Assembly (NCBI GenBank): GCA_002373995.1
Contig: DFLB01000047.1
Location: forward strand, 2,935-66,934
Source: Bacteroidales bacterium UBA3630
GTDB taxonomy: Bacteria; Bacteroidota; Bacteroidia; Bacteroidales; P3
DNA length: 64,000 bases
Direction: 5' to 3'
Shown here: piece by piece, positions 49,075 through 57,759 of the stretch
Layout of the letters: every line of letters begins with the position of its first letter
How positions within the stretch are numbered: the first letter of the stretch is position 1
Translations under genes and position numbers: made by a program
Notes under the pieces: model-generated
Database searches by the model: none
Told to the model about the DNA's origin: nothing
What the model saw: the letters and a program-made list of their open reading frames with translations, nothing else

Positions 49075-49968
49075 CTATCCAATAATTTTGTCGTTCAACA
49101 ATTCGACGATGAGGCCGTTGATGTCCTCGTCGCTGGCTGTGAGACACTTGCTCTCCTTGGCCTGGAAAGCGATGCTCTGCACCTCCTTGACCTTGGTGGG
49201 CGAGCCACTCATGCCGCACTGCTGCGGGTCGCCGTCCACATCGGCCACGCTCCACTGCGTCAGCGTCAGGTACGGGCGCTCTTGGCGCATCTCTTCCATC
49301 TTTCCACTGTCCACCTTCCACTTTGCGCTGAGCTCTGCCATTTCCAGCGGGCAGGCGGCATACTTGTACTTCATCACCAGCTTGGCGTTCTGCGGACGGC
49401 ACTCGGCTGCCGAGCCGTTCACCGTCACCACCAGCGGCAGCGGTGCCTCGACCACCTCCACGCCGCCGTCGATCATGCGGCGGATGGTAGCCTTGCCGTT
49501 CTCTATCTTGATGATCTCCTCGGCATACGTCACTTGGTTCAGCCCCAGCTTCTGGGCCACCTGCGGACCCACCTGCGCCGTGTCGCCGTCGATGGCCTGG
49601 CGGCCACCGATGACCAAGTCCACGTCGCCGATCTTCTTGATGGCCGCGGCCAGCGCGTAGCTCGTCGCCAGCGTGTCGGCACCGGCAAACAGGCGGTCGG
49701 TCAACAGCCAGCCAGTATCGGCGCCGCGGTACAGACCCTCGCGGATAATCTCGCCGGCACGCGGCGGGCCCATCGTCAGCAGCCCCACCGTCGTCCCGGG
49801 GTTCTGCTCCTTGATGCGGAGCGCCTGCTCCAGCGCATTCAAATCTTCGGGGTTGAAAATGGCGGGCAGAGCGGCGCGGTTCACCGTGCCCTCAGCCGTC
49901 ATAGCATCCTTGCCAACATTCCTTGTGTCAGGAACTTGCTTGGCCAGTACAACAATCTTCAAACTCAT
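49075..49968 (-). CDS. etfB: Electron transfer flavoprotein beta subunit
   Basis: The 297-residue protein is typical: MSLKIVVLAKQVPDTRNVGK, LNALEQALRIKEQ, LLTMGPPRAGEIIREGLYRGAD, and DLVIGGRQAIDGDTAQVGPQVAQ for nucleotide binding. It forms the heterodimer with EtfA. Residues about 214-226 (WKVDSGKMEE) are encoded by four phased 7-bp units and look like an added segment between the conserved CPLEM and RPYLTL parts. A promoter-like -7 box lies 23 bp upstream of the ATG. It is the first gene of the run down to the DUF4476 gene. Confidence 0.96.
   Translation of the reverse strand: MSLKIVVLAKQVPDTRNVGKDAMTAEGTVNRAALPAIFNPEDLNALEQALRIKEQNPGTTVGLLTMGPPRAGEIIREGLYRGADTGWLLTDRLFAGADTLATSYALAAAIKKIGDVDLVIGGRQAIDGDTAQVGPQVAQKLGLNQVTYAEEIIKIENGKATIRRMIDGGVEVVEAPLPLVVTVNGSAAECRPQNAKLVMKYKYAACPLEMAELSAKWKVDSGKMEEMRQERPYLTLTQWSVADVDGDPQQCGMSGSPTKVKEVQSIAFQAKESKCLTASDEDINGLIVELLNDKIIG
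49293..49327 (-). repeat. In-frame 7-bp tandem array inside etfB
   Basis: On the plus strand CTTCCAT, CTTTCCA, CTGTCCA and CCTTCCA are followed by a decayed CTTTGCG. They encode KWKVDSGKMEE on the minus strand, similar in unit and peptide to the yidC array (VESGEWKVDGG). Confidence 0.65.
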
Positions 49969-49990
49969 ATCGTTCTTTATATTTAGACTG

Positions 49991-50024
49991 CAAAAATACG
50001 CATTTTCTGCGATATATCATCAAA
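49991..50024 (-). promoter_or_regulatory. Predicted promoter of the etf operon
   Basis: Minus-strand TATTTTTG (49991-49998) with TTTG at 50021-50024, a spacing of 22 bp, slightly longer than ideal. The leader would be about 15-20 nt. Confidence 0.6.
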
Positions 50025-50089
50025 AAAGTGCCTTTTTAACTTTTCCACGCGCTCTTCGCCCCGCTTATCCCCCACCCGTCGCCATGCTC

Positions 50090-50177
50090 TTGGTCCGGGG
50101 ATGGTCCGAGGATGGTCCGGTGGTGGTCCGAGGATGGTCCGATAAAATTCGGACGGAAAGCGGACCTGAAGCGCACC
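50090..50177. repeat. 11-bp tandem array, GGTCCG/CGGAC bipartite family (copy 2)
   Basis: Eight contiguous 11-bp units. Five carry GGTCCG (ATGGTCCGAGG type) and are followed by units with CGGAC, mirroring the array at 22903-23012. It lies between etfB and the nitroreductase gene. Confidence 0.9.
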
Positions 50178-50209
50178 TACCCGCTGCCTGCTACCCGCTG
50201 CCAGCTATA
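50175..50209. repeat. 7-bp tandem array (CGCTGCC/TGCTACC)
   Basis: Five 7-bp units follow the 11-bp array directly and end one base before the nitroreductase stop codon. The unit sequence is close to the complement of the array before the ClC gene (27897-27931). Confidence 0.78.
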
Positions 50210-50210
50210 C

Positions 50211-50963
50211 TCAGAACTGCCACATGCCGCTGTCCTTGAGGAACTGCAGCAGGTCGCGGCTGACGGACTCGTTCATCTCGCGCGGGTAGCGCTTGGTGGT
50301 GAAGATCTCGCAATAGTTGCGCGTGCCGTTTTCTTCAACCATCTTCTTGTTGAAGGGGTCGTCGTCGCGCACGCGGTGGCTTTCCCTCAACTCGGCGTCG
50401 GTCGCCACGTGGTAGGTCTCGCTATGCACCACGGCGTCCTGCCCCAGCCTCTCGCTGCGGCGCGGCTCCTCGGCGGGATGCCCCATCGCCAAGGCTATGA
50501 CGGGCACCACCCCTGCAGGGCACTGCAGCAAGTCGGCAATCTGGCGCGTGTTGTAGTTGACGGTGCCGAGGTAGCAGAACCCTAGGCCTCGCGCTTCAGC
50601 GGCAATGCAGATGTTCTGCGCACAGAGGGCGGCGTCGACCAGCGCCGAGGTGAACCACAGCAGGTTGCCGTAGGGCTCGTCGCAGGCGTTGAGGCGGCAG
50701 TAGTGATGATAGCGCGCCACATCGACACAGACGGTAAGCCACAGCGGCGCCGTGGCACACTGGCCGAAGTGCAGCTTGCACAACTCGCTGCGCAAGGGTT
50801 CCTGCTGCGTAACGATGACGCTGTAGAGCTGCATGTTGCCCGTATTGGAGGCCCGCAGCCCGCAGTCGAGCATCTCGGCTATCAGGTCGGGACTGACGCC
50901 TTCCGGCGTGAATTTCCGCACAGAGCGGTGCTGCATAAGGAGTTCGATGGTGTCGTTTTTCAT
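50211..50963 (-). CDS. Nitroreductase-family flavoprotein
   Basis: The 250-residue protein has the NfsA/FRP-type nitroreductase pattern: MQHRSVRKFTPEGVSPDLI with the FMN-phosphate-binding HRSVR, ASNTGNMQLYSVIV, ICIAAEARGLGFCYLGTV for the FMN-binding helix and loop, and VVPVIALAMGHPAEEP. It probably reduces nitro compounds, quinones or flavins with NAD(P)H in the cytoplasm. It lies 33 bp after the GT39 gene in the same direction. The substrate is not predictable. Confidence 0.92.
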   Translation of the reverse strand: MKNDTIELLMQHRSVRKFTPEGVSPDLIAEMLDCGLRASNTGNMQLYSVIVTQQEPLRSELCKLHFGQCATAPLWLTVCVDVARYHHYCRLNACDEPYGNLLWFTSALVDAALCAQNICIAAEARGLGFCYLGTVNYNTRQIADLLQCPAGVVPVIALAMGHPAEEPRRSERLGQDAVVHSETYHVATDAELRESHRVRDDDPFNKKMVEENGTRNYCEIFTTKRYPREMNESVSRDLLQFLKDSGMWQF

Positions 50964-50996
50964 GTTCGAAAGTGTGTTTCTGGGTTATACTCAAGG

Positions 50997-52748
50997 CTAC
51001 CAGTCGCCGCGCACAGCCAAGCCTACGCTGTCGCGCACGACGGTGGTGCGCTGCACAGGCGTGTTGCTGGCGGGCGGATAGAAGGTGTAGCCTATGGCGA
51101 AACCGCTGTTGTGGGTGCCGTCAGGCACTTGCAGCGGCATGTACATCTGTGGATGTATCTCGGTGCAGGCGTGGGCACGGAGGGTGTCGGTCAGCAGCGC
51201 CATAGCCGAGTGTGCCGAGTGTTGCTCCCAATGGAACCAGAAGTTGATCCTGATGGGCCGCTCGGCCGAGGGGACAATGTCGTAGCTGTAGGGGTTGTAG
51301 ACCCGCAGGGCAAGGCTGAAAGGCGGCAGACTGTCGGCCTGGCGGCTGCTGTCGGCAGGCTGCAGCCACGGCAGACGGATGTCGATGGGGTCTATATGCT
51401 CGACACGCAACTCGCGCATCGGCACAAAATCAGGCACGATGTCGTAGTTGAAGACATGCCCGTCAGCCAGCTCAATGCTATGCGACTGGCCATTGTTGTT
51501 CATGTTTCCCACCACCACCTCGCGACCGTGGAAGGCGCGGTCGGCGGTGTCGAAGCGCCACTGGCTCTCGCGCGTGAAGTAGTATGGCGAGCAGAACGCC
51601 GTGCCGCCGGTGTAGTAGGCATACTTGGCCGGCGCGGTGTAGTTCTGCATGAACAGCACCGGCCGCCCGTTGGCAACCTCGGCAATCTGGCTGTAGGTCG
51701 CCTCCTGGTTCCACAGCTCACCCTTCATCCCCATGGGGTTGGTCACAGCCAGCACACGCACCACAAGGAAAAGCCCGCCGCACACCCACGCCGCCACACG
51801 TACATAGCGCGAGCTGCGCGCCTCATAGAACAGCAAGGCCGTCAGCGGCAATGCCATCGGCAGCAGCCACTGCGGTTGGGCGTGTCCGTTGCGCGTGGCG
51901 ACAAGGAAGAAGAGAGCGAAGCCCGCGACAGTCCACACCAGGGCACCCCGCATGGGAACCGTGGCATGACGGCGGCTGAAGAGGGCACGCCCGTAGTGGT
52001 ATAGCCACAACGGGTTGAAGAGCACCAGCAGCGTGGCCAAGTACTCAAACATGAAGGAGGGCTTGTATTCCCATGCATTGCGTCCCGCCAGGTGGTAGCG
52101 CAGCGATACCCACTCGTGGCTGTACTGCCACCACAGATGCGGCAGGTAGAGCACCAGCGCCACCAGCGCTGCCACATAGAGTCGCGGACGGCAGAAGATC
52201 CTGGGCTGGGAAAGCAGCACCAGCAACACGACCAACGCCCCGTGGTATTTGCTGTAGCCCAGCAGCGCCACCGCAAGGCCCATCAACAGGGCATCTGCCA
52301 ACGTGTTGCTGCGGTGGAAGCGCTGCCACGCCCATAGGAAAAGCACGGTGCAGAACATCAGCGGCGCATCGGGCACAGCCAGGAAGCCGTAGAGTTGCAA
52401 CAACGGCTGCGAGAAGCAGAGCAACACATAGAGCACGGCATCGCGCCGAGTGGCGTCGGCAGGCCGTATCAGGTGCCAGAACAGAAGGAGGTAGAGCGGC
52501 TGCAACAGCGTGGCACAGAAGCGGATCCCCAGCGCTCCCGGCAGCCATGACGAGAGCCACACCAGCACAGCCACCATCGGCGGGTGGTCGAAGTAGCCCC
52601 AATCCAGATGCTTGGAGAAATACCAATAATAGGCCTCGTCGTTGGCAAGGCCTGTGAAGGCAGCTTGCAGTAGGTTTATCACCCACCACGCTGCCAGCAG
52701 GACAAGGACAAGGGCATCGGGCCGCAACGACCCGACACCCTTAACCAT
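50997..52748 (-). CDS. Glycosyltransferase family 39 membrane protein (ArnT/PMT-like)
   Basis: With the ATG at 52748, 1 bp after the fabG stop, the product has 583 residues. About eleven membrane segments and the first-loop motif DEAYYWYFSKHLDWGYFDHPP, with the catalytic Asp of PMT_2/ArnT-type enzymes, are present. A soluble periplasmic C-terminal part of about 190 residues follows. These enzymes move a sugar from a lipid carrier to lipid A, protein or another glycolipid in the periplasm. The longer frame to 52766 would overlap fabG. The acceptor is unknown; placement at the end of a fatty-acid gene run suggests lipid modification. Confidence 0.88.
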   Translation of the reverse strand: MVKGVGSLRPDALVLVLLAAWWVINLLQAAFTGLANDEAYYWYFSKHLDWGYFDHPPMVAVLVWLSSWLPGALGIRFCATLLQPLYLLLFWHLIRPADATRRDAVLYVLLCFSQPLLQLYGFLAVPDAPLMFCTVLFLWAWQRFHRSNTLADALLMGLAVALLGYSKYHGALVVLLVLLSQPRIFCRPRLYVAALVALVLYLPHLWWQYSHEWVSLRYHLAGRNAWEYKPSFMFEYLATLLVLFNPLWLYHYGRALFSRRHATVPMRGALVWTVAGFALFFLVATRNGHAQPQWLLPMALPLTALLFYEARSSRYVRVAAWVCGGLFLVVRVLAVTNPMGMKGELWNQEATYSQIAEVANGRPVLFMQNYTAPAKYAYYTGGTAFCSPYYFTRESQWRFDTADRAFHGREVVVGNMNNNGQSHSIELADGHVFNYDIVPDFVPMRELRVEHIDPIDIRLPWLQPADSSRQADSLPPFSLALRVYNPYSYDIVPSAERPIRINFWFHWEQHSAHSAMALLTDTLRAHACTEIHPQMYMPLQVPDGTHNSGFAIGYTFYPPASNTPVQRTTVVRDSVGLAVRGDW

Positions 52749-52749
52749 A

Positions 52750-53496
52750 TTACAGCGACACGCCACCGTCCACGCAGATTACCTGTCCGGTGATGTACTC
52801 GCTCAGGTCGGAAGCTAAAAATAGCGAGGTGCGCGCAATGTCGAGGTCGGTACCGCCACGATGCAACGGTATCTCGCTGAGCCACTTGTCGTAGGCCTCT
52901 TTGGGCATAGCCTTCGTCATGGCCGACTCGATGAGACCGGGGGCGATGGCGTTGCAGCGGATACCACGCGAGCCTATCTCCTTGGCCAGGCTCTTGGTGA
53001 AGCCAATGATGCCCGCCTTGGAAGCCGAATAGTTGCACTGGCCGGCGTTGCCGTTCACGCCCACCACCGACGAGGTGTTGATGATTGACCCCGAACGCTG
53101 CTTCAGCATCATGGGGGTGAAAGCCTTGCAGTAGTTGAACACCGAGCGCAGATTGACCTCGATTACCATGTCCCAGTCTTTGGGCTGCATACGGAGCAAC
53201 AGCGTGTCGCGTGTGATGCCGGCATTGTTGACCAGGGCGTCAAGGCGACCGTACTCCTTCTGCACCTGCTCGGCGACGGCAACGGTCTGGTCGTAGTCGG
53301 CTGCATTGCTGGCGATGAAGGTGCTCTTGGGCGACACCTGGCGCAACTCGTCGAGGAGCGACTGGCTGGCCTCGTTCTCCTGCAGGTCGGTGAAAATTAC
53401 GGTGGCACCATGCTCGGCAAAGAGTTGGGCGGTGCGTTTTCCGATGCCACGCGAGGCACCGGTGATAAGGGCTATTTTGTTTTCTAACAGCTTCAT
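52750..53496 (-). CDS. fabG: 3-oxoacyl-ACP reductase FabG
   Basis: The 248-residue short-chain dehydrogenase has the cofactor motif GASRGIGKRTAQ, NNAG at the central strand, and the catalytic Ser-Tyr-Lys as INTSSVVG and YSASKAG. It ends CVDGGVSL, typical of FabG. It reduces 3-oxoacyl-ACP with NADPH in fatty-acid elongation. It overlaps fabZ by 4 bp and is followed 1 bp later by the GT39 gene. The family call is firm; a specialised lipid pathway cannot be excluded. Confidence 0.94.
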   Translation of the reverse strand: MKLLENKIALITGASRGIGKRTAQLFAEHGATVIFTDLQENEASQSLLDELRQVSPKSTFIASNAADYDQTVAVAEQVQKEYGRLDALVNNAGITRDTLLLRMQPKDWDMVIEVNLRSVFNYCKAFTPMMLKQRSGSIINTSSVVGVNGNAGQCNYSASKAGIIGFTKSLAKEIGSRGIRCNAIAPGLIESAMTKAMPKEAYDKWLSEIPLHRGGTDLDIARTSLFLASDLSEYITGQVICVDGGVSL

Positions 53497-53927
53497 TGTT
53501 TTACGGGATTATCTATTAATGCAAATGTTAATTCTCCTGAGCAGCACACCTTGCCGTCTACACTGGCCTTGGCATCGACAAAGAAAATCATGCCGCGACG
53601 GTTGGTGATGCGGGCCTTGATCTCCATCGTGTCGCCGGGACGTACCGGCTGGCGGAAGCGCACATTGTTGATGCCGCTATAGAGCGGCGTGCGACCTACA
53701 AGCTCGTCACGCACCAGGATGCAGCTTGACTGAGCCATGATCTCGCACTGGATGACCCCGGGAACAACAGGGTTGCCGGGGAAATGGCCTTGCAGGAAGA
53801 ACTCATCGCCACGCACATGGTAGTGAGCCGTGGCCACATCGTCCTCCATCACCACATCGTCGATGAGCAACATCGGCTCACGATGCGGCAGGAAGGTTTT
53901 GATATCGTCTCTGTTCAAAGTCTTCAT
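53493..53927 (-). CDS. fabZ: 3-hydroxyacyl-ACP dehydratase FabZ-like
   Basis: The 144-residue hot-dog-fold protein has the catalytic His in FLPHREPMLLIDDV and the Glu in VVPGVIQCEIMAQSS. Between them is QGHFPGNP, typical of FabZ. It removes water from 3-hydroxyacyl-ACP. It lies between fabF (60 bp upstream) and fabG (4 bp overlap). In many Bacteroidetes FabZ is fused to LpxC; this one is stand-alone, so the genome may carry a second copy. Confidence 0.93.
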   Translation of the reverse strand: MKTLNRDDIKTFLPHREPMLLIDDVVMEDDVATAHYHVRGDEFFLQGHFPGNPVVPGVIQCEIMAQSSCILVRDELVGRTPLYSGINNVRFRQPVRPGDTMEIKARITNRRGMIFFVDAKASVDGKVCCSGELTFALIDNPVKQ

Positions 53928-53987
53928 ATCATTAATTTTATGTGTCTATTGTTTTGTTTAGTATTATGCGCCGCGACAGCCTTTGGT

Positions 53988-55226
53988 TTACACGCGCCGC
54001 AACGCAACACTGGCATTATTGCCACCGAAACCGAAGGTATTGCTCAGCGCAATATCTGCCTGCCACTGACGGGCTGTGTGCGGCGTATAGTCAAGGTCGC
54101 ATTCCGGATCGGGTTCGTCGAGGTGGATAGTCGGCGGCACCACGCCGTTCTTCAGAGCCAGAGCACTGATAATGAGCTCCACCGCACCGGTGGCACCCAG
54201 CATGTGACCATGCATCGACTTGGTCGAACTGATGACAGCCTTCCTCGCACCCTCCTCGCCGAGTGTGGTCTTGATGGCGCGAGTCTCGCCCTTGTCGTTG
54301 AGCGGTGTGCCGGTACCGTGGGCATTGATATACAGTTGCTCGTCACTCTTGAAGCCAGCCTCTTCGAGTGCCAGCTTCATGGCCTGCGCCGCCCCGCGGC
54401 CCTCGGGATGAGGAGCGGTATAGTGATGCGCGTCGCAGGTGTTGCCATAGCCGCACACTTCGGCATAGAGTTTGGCGCCACGCTTCTTGGCCAACGTCTC
54501 GCTCTCGAGTATCAGGATGCCACAGCCTTCGCCGAGGACAAAACCTTTACGGCGTGCGTCGAAAGGCAACGAAGCCGCCATCGGGTCCTCAGCCGTAGTG
54601 AGGGCTTTCATATTGGCAAAACCACCGACCGCCATCTCGCAGATGGCTGCCTCGGTGCCACCGGTAATAACAGCATCTGCCCTACCCTCATGTATCAGAC
54701 GATAGGCCTCACCCACCGAGTGGGTTCCCGTGGCACAAGCCGTCACAACGGGTATATTGGGGCCCTGTGCATTATAGGTGATGGCCACGTTTCCTCCTGC
54801 GATATTGCTTATCATCTCGGGAATGAACAACGGCGAAATACGACGCAGACCGTACTGCATCTTGTTGGCGTGCTCACGCTCGAAGGTCTTGATACCGCCG
54901 ATGCCACTGCCTATTGCCGTGCCGAAACGAGTGGGGTCTACATCCTCGCCCACGCGCAGCCCGCTGTCCTGCATAGCCTGTGCCGCTGCAGCCAGGGCAA
55001 AGAGGGCAAAACGGTCATTGTGACGTATCATGCTCTTGTCGATACCGTAGTCTTCGGGATTGAATCCCTTGACCTCGGCAGCGATCTTGACCGGCAGGTT
55101 TTCACGGTCTATCTGCTGTATGTAGTCAATGCCGCAGACACCGTCCACGAGGCTCTGCCACAGCGCCTCGATATTGTTTCCAAGTGGGGTTATACAGCCC
55201 ACGCCTGTGATGAATACTCTATTCAT
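53988..55226 (-). CDS. fabF: 3-oxoacyl-ACP synthase II FabF
   Basis: Starting at ATG 55226 (MNRVFITGVGCITPLGNNIE) gives 412 residues; the longer open frame to 55292 adds an unlikely N-terminus. The catalytic Cys is in VTACATGTHSVGEAYRLI, the two His in NAHGTGTPLND and SMHGHMLGATGAVE. It condenses malonyl-ACP with acyl-ACP. It lies 22 bp after fabH and before fabZ. No acyl-carrier-protein gene is in the group. Confidence 0.96.
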   Translation of the reverse strand: MNRVFITGVGCITPLGNNIEALWQSLVDGVCGIDYIQQIDRENLPVKIAAEVKGFNPEDYGIDKSMIRHNDRFALFALAAAAQAMQDSGLRVGEDVDPTRFGTAIGSGIGGIKTFEREHANKMQYGLRRISPLFIPEMISNIAGGNVAITYNAQGPNIPVVTACATGTHSVGEAYRLIHEGRADAVITGGTEAAICEMAVGGFANMKALTTAEDPMAASLPFDARRKGFVLGEGCGILILESETLAKKRGAKLYAEVCGYGNTCDAHHYTAPHPEGRGAAQAMKLALEEAGFKSDEQLYINAHGTGTPLNDKGETRAIKTTLGEEGARKAVISSTKSMHGHMLGATGAVELIISALALKNGVVPPTIHLDEPDPECDLDYTPHTARQWQADIALSNTFGFGGNNASVALRRV

Positions 55227-55248
55227 AATTTTATATATAAAACATATT

Positions 55249-56211
55249 TTAATACCTGACCACAGCCGCACTGGTGACAAACCCAGCGCCAAAGCCGTTG
55301 AAGACCATCAAGTCGCCGCGCTTTACCTTACCCTCGCGCACAATCTCGTCGAGCAGTACAGGGATACTGGCCGAACTGGTGTTGCCACGCTTGTGGATGT
55401 TAGAGTGGAAGCGTTCCTGCGGCAAGTCGAAATTCTGCTTAATAGCATCGATAATACGCTGATTAGCCTGATGTAGCAGGAAATGATCGATGTCTGCCAA
55501 CTGCAAGCCTGCCTTCTCCACCACATCCTTGATGTCGCGCTGCGCCGACATGACAGCCATACGGAAGACCTCGCGGCCCTTGAGTTGCATAGCCTTGTGG
55601 GTGTCGATGCCCGCACCGGTCTCAAACGGCGTGGGTTCGCACGGCAGACGATAGAAGATGACATCCGGCATCGGCGTGGAAGTCAACTTGCTGGCCAGCA
55701 TGTTGTCGCCCTTGCCGAGCACCATAGCACCTGCCGCATCTCCGAAAAGCACGCAGGTCTCGCGCTGCGTCCAGTCAACCATGCGCGTCACCTCCTCTGC
55801 ACAGATGTAGAGAATGCGGTTCGCACGGCCAGTCTGGAGGAAAGCATCGCAGATGTCAAGGCCGTAGACAAATCCCGCGCAGGCCGAATTGATGTCCATC
55901 GTGGGGCAGTTAGGGCCCTTAATGCCCAGGATGCCCTGTACCAAGCTGGCCAAAGACGGGGTGACATAGCAATTGACAACATTGGAGCAGATGATGAAGT
56001 CGATGTCCTCGGGCACCAGTCCCGCAGCTTCGATGGCACGCTGACCCGCCAGGGCCGCAATGTCCTCGAAACGTTCGTTGGTGATAATCTGGCGCGATTT
56101 GATGCCAGTTCGGGTAGTGATCCACTCGTCGCTGGTGTCGACATATTCCGACAGCATGTCGTTCGTAACTGTATGCTTCGGAAGGGCACTACCGGTTCCA
56201 AGTATTTTCAT
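55249..56211 (-). CDS. fabH: 3-oxoacyl-ACP synthase III FabH
   Basis: The 320-residue thiolase-fold enzyme has the catalytic triad: Cys in DINSACAGFVYGL, His in HFLLHQANQRI, and Asn in HKRGNTSSASIPVLL. It begins fatty-acid or related synthesis by joining an acyl-CoA to malonyl-ACP. It is the first gene of the fabH-F-Z-G run. FabH in Bacteroidetes is usually near rpmF and plsX; here it heads a set that ends in a GT39 gene, so it may be a second copy for a special lipid. Confidence 0.94.
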   Translation of the reverse strand: MKILGTGSALPKHTVTNDMLSEYVDTSDEWITTRTGIKSRQIITNERFEDIAALAGQRAIEAAGLVPEDIDFIICSNVVNCYVTPSLASLVQGILGIKGPNCPTMDINSACAGFVYGLDICDAFLQTGRANRILYICAEEVTRMVDWTQRETCVLFGDAAGAMVLGKGDNMLASKLTSTPMPDVIFYRLPCEPTPFETGAGIDTHKAMQLKGREVFRMAVMSAQRDIKDVVEKAGLQLADIDHFLLHQANQRIIDAIKQNFDLPQERFHSNIHKRGNTSSASIPVLLDEIVREGKVKRGDLMVFNGFGAGFVTSAAVVRY

Positions 56212-56394
56212 TCCTTAATATTTATTTGAGGGGAGGGATTTGTGCTTGTACTCCCCGTGTTATTATCTTAATTTTTCCTAATTTCGGGCTGCAAAAAAAC
56301 AACACTTTCCGAAAAGAAAAAAGTTAATTTACACAAAAAACACAATAATAGGGGCAAAATTGTGTTATTTTGGGTGAAAACATTTAAATTTGAC

Positions 56395-57309
56395 ATGAAA
56401 GAACAACAAAATAATTTCACCCAAGCTCAAAACTTGGCGAAAATAGAGCAGTTCTTCCAGAGCAAAACAGCCACAATGCTGTTTTTAGCCCTCTCTCTTT
56501 TCTTTGCCATTCTACTTGTAGTCTTCGGCCAACCTGTGGTCGTGCTCAACTTTACCGACCAGCTATCGACTATTCATCCCCTCATACAGTTGACATTGAC
56601 CATTGTGGCGGGACTCATAGTGCTCACCGCGAGCCGAGTGCTACTGCTCATATTCTGCAATCGTTTTACATTCAGTCCAATAGGATACCTGCTATGGGTA
56701 ATGGTCGAGCTGATAGGCATCATAGCCACCCTATGCACGATACTATGGGTCGTCAGCGGAGGCGGACATCTACAGCTCGGGCCCTTGGCTGGAGACATGC
56801 TGTTAGGCACCATTTTTGTCACCGCCATGCCGTACACTATCTCATTCTTAATCTTTCTATTACAACAGGAGCAGCACGAAAAGCACATGCTACAGGAAGA
56901 ACTCGAACGGCTGCAACCCGCCCGTCCTGCAGCCGACACACCCGCAGGCAACGGCATCATCAACTTTCACAACCGCAGCAACCGTCTCGTATTCAGCATC
57001 GAGAGCCAATCTATACTCTATATTGAAGCCGCCGACAACTACACCAACATCCACTACCTCAACGATGGACACGAAGAGACCTACATCCTCCACAACACGC
57101 TGAAAGTCCTTGAGGCAGCCCTTGCCGGCACCACCCTGATGCGATGCCATCGCGGGTACATGGTCAATCTGGAGAATGTGCGGCGCCTGCAGCGCGAAGG
57201 CAGCAGTCTGCAACTCGAACTGGGTGGCACCACCAAGGTCATCCCCGTCACCAAGACCTATACCGAAACCATTGCCGGCCGCTTGGCCGCACTCGCCGAG
57301 AAACAATAA
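56395..57309 (+). CDS. LytTR-domain membrane transcriptional regulator
   Basis: From ATG 56395 the product has 304 residues. Four hydrophobic segments cover about 27-165 (ATMLFLALSLFFAILLVVFG first). A short coiled coil (QEQHEKHMLQEELERL) leads to a C-terminal LytTR DNA-binding domain: SILYIEAADNYTNIHYL, then MRCHRGYMVNLENVRRLQ and VIPVTKTYTETIAG. It is a one-component regulator with its sensor in the membrane rather than a response regulator. An in-frame GTG at 56362 is less likely. It precedes a small unknown gene by 14 bp. The target genes are unknown; autoregulation is plausible. Confidence 0.88.
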   Translation: MKEQQNNFTQAQNLAKIEQFFQSKTATMLFLALSLFFAILLVVFGQPVVVLNFTDQLSTIHPLIQLTLTIVAGLIVLTASRVLLLIFCNRFTFSPIGYLLWVMVELIGIIATLCTILWVVSGGGHLQLGPLAGDMLLGTIFVTAMPYTISFLIFLLQQEQHEKHMLQEELERLQPARPAADTPAGNGIINFHNRSNRLVFSIESQSILYIEAADNYTNIHYLNDGHEETYILHNTLKVLEAALAGTTLMRCHRGYMVNLENVRRLQREGSSLQLELGGTTKVIPVTKTYTETIAGRLAALAEKQ

Positions 57310-57323
57310 TAAAAAGATACCTC

Positions 57324-57737
57324 ATGGAATTCAGACTCAGTTACCAGGAAATCAGCGACCTGATAGAAAAGAAAGCAGGTCGCTCGCTCCCCGTCATGTA
57401 CGGCGGCCCCCATACCGTCCGCATTGCCTACGACGTCAATGTGCTGTTCAAAAGCACCAGCGTAGGCATTGACCTCACCGTCGACCAGATAGTAGACAGC
57501 GACATCTACCTCTCCTACAACGGCGGCGCCGGCATCGACTTCATGATCCGTCAAGCCATCAACATGGCCAAAAGCCGCCCTGGGGGAGAGCTGATAGAGC
57601 CCCTCAACGACAACCGCATCCTACTCAACCTCAGCAAGAACCAGCAAGCGGGCTCCATCTTTGAGCACATCAGGCTCAAGGATATACGCTTCGACGAGCA
57701 CTACGCCATCGTTGAGTTCACTCCCAAGAGTTTCTAA
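57324..57737 (+). CDS. Small conserved-looking protein after the LytTR gene
   Basis: The 137-residue product begins MEFRLSYQEISDLIEKKAG. It has no signal peptide or membrane segment and reads like a compact alpha/beta protein (YDVNVLFKSTSVGIDLTVDQI, then FDEHYAIVEFTPKSF). I do not recognise the family. Spacing of 14 bp suggests co-transcription with the LytTR regulator. The start is chosen over a longer frame from 57144 that overlaps the regulator. Confidence 0.7.
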   Translation: MEFRLSYQEISDLIEKKAGRSLPVMYGGPHTVRIAYDVNVLFKSTSVGIDLTVDQIVDSDIYLSYNGGAGIDFMIRQAINMAKSRPGGELIEPLNDNRILLNLSKNQQAGSIFEHIRLKDIRFDEHYAIVEFTPKSF

Positions 57738-57759
57738 AGCCTCACCAGAGAAGATACAG

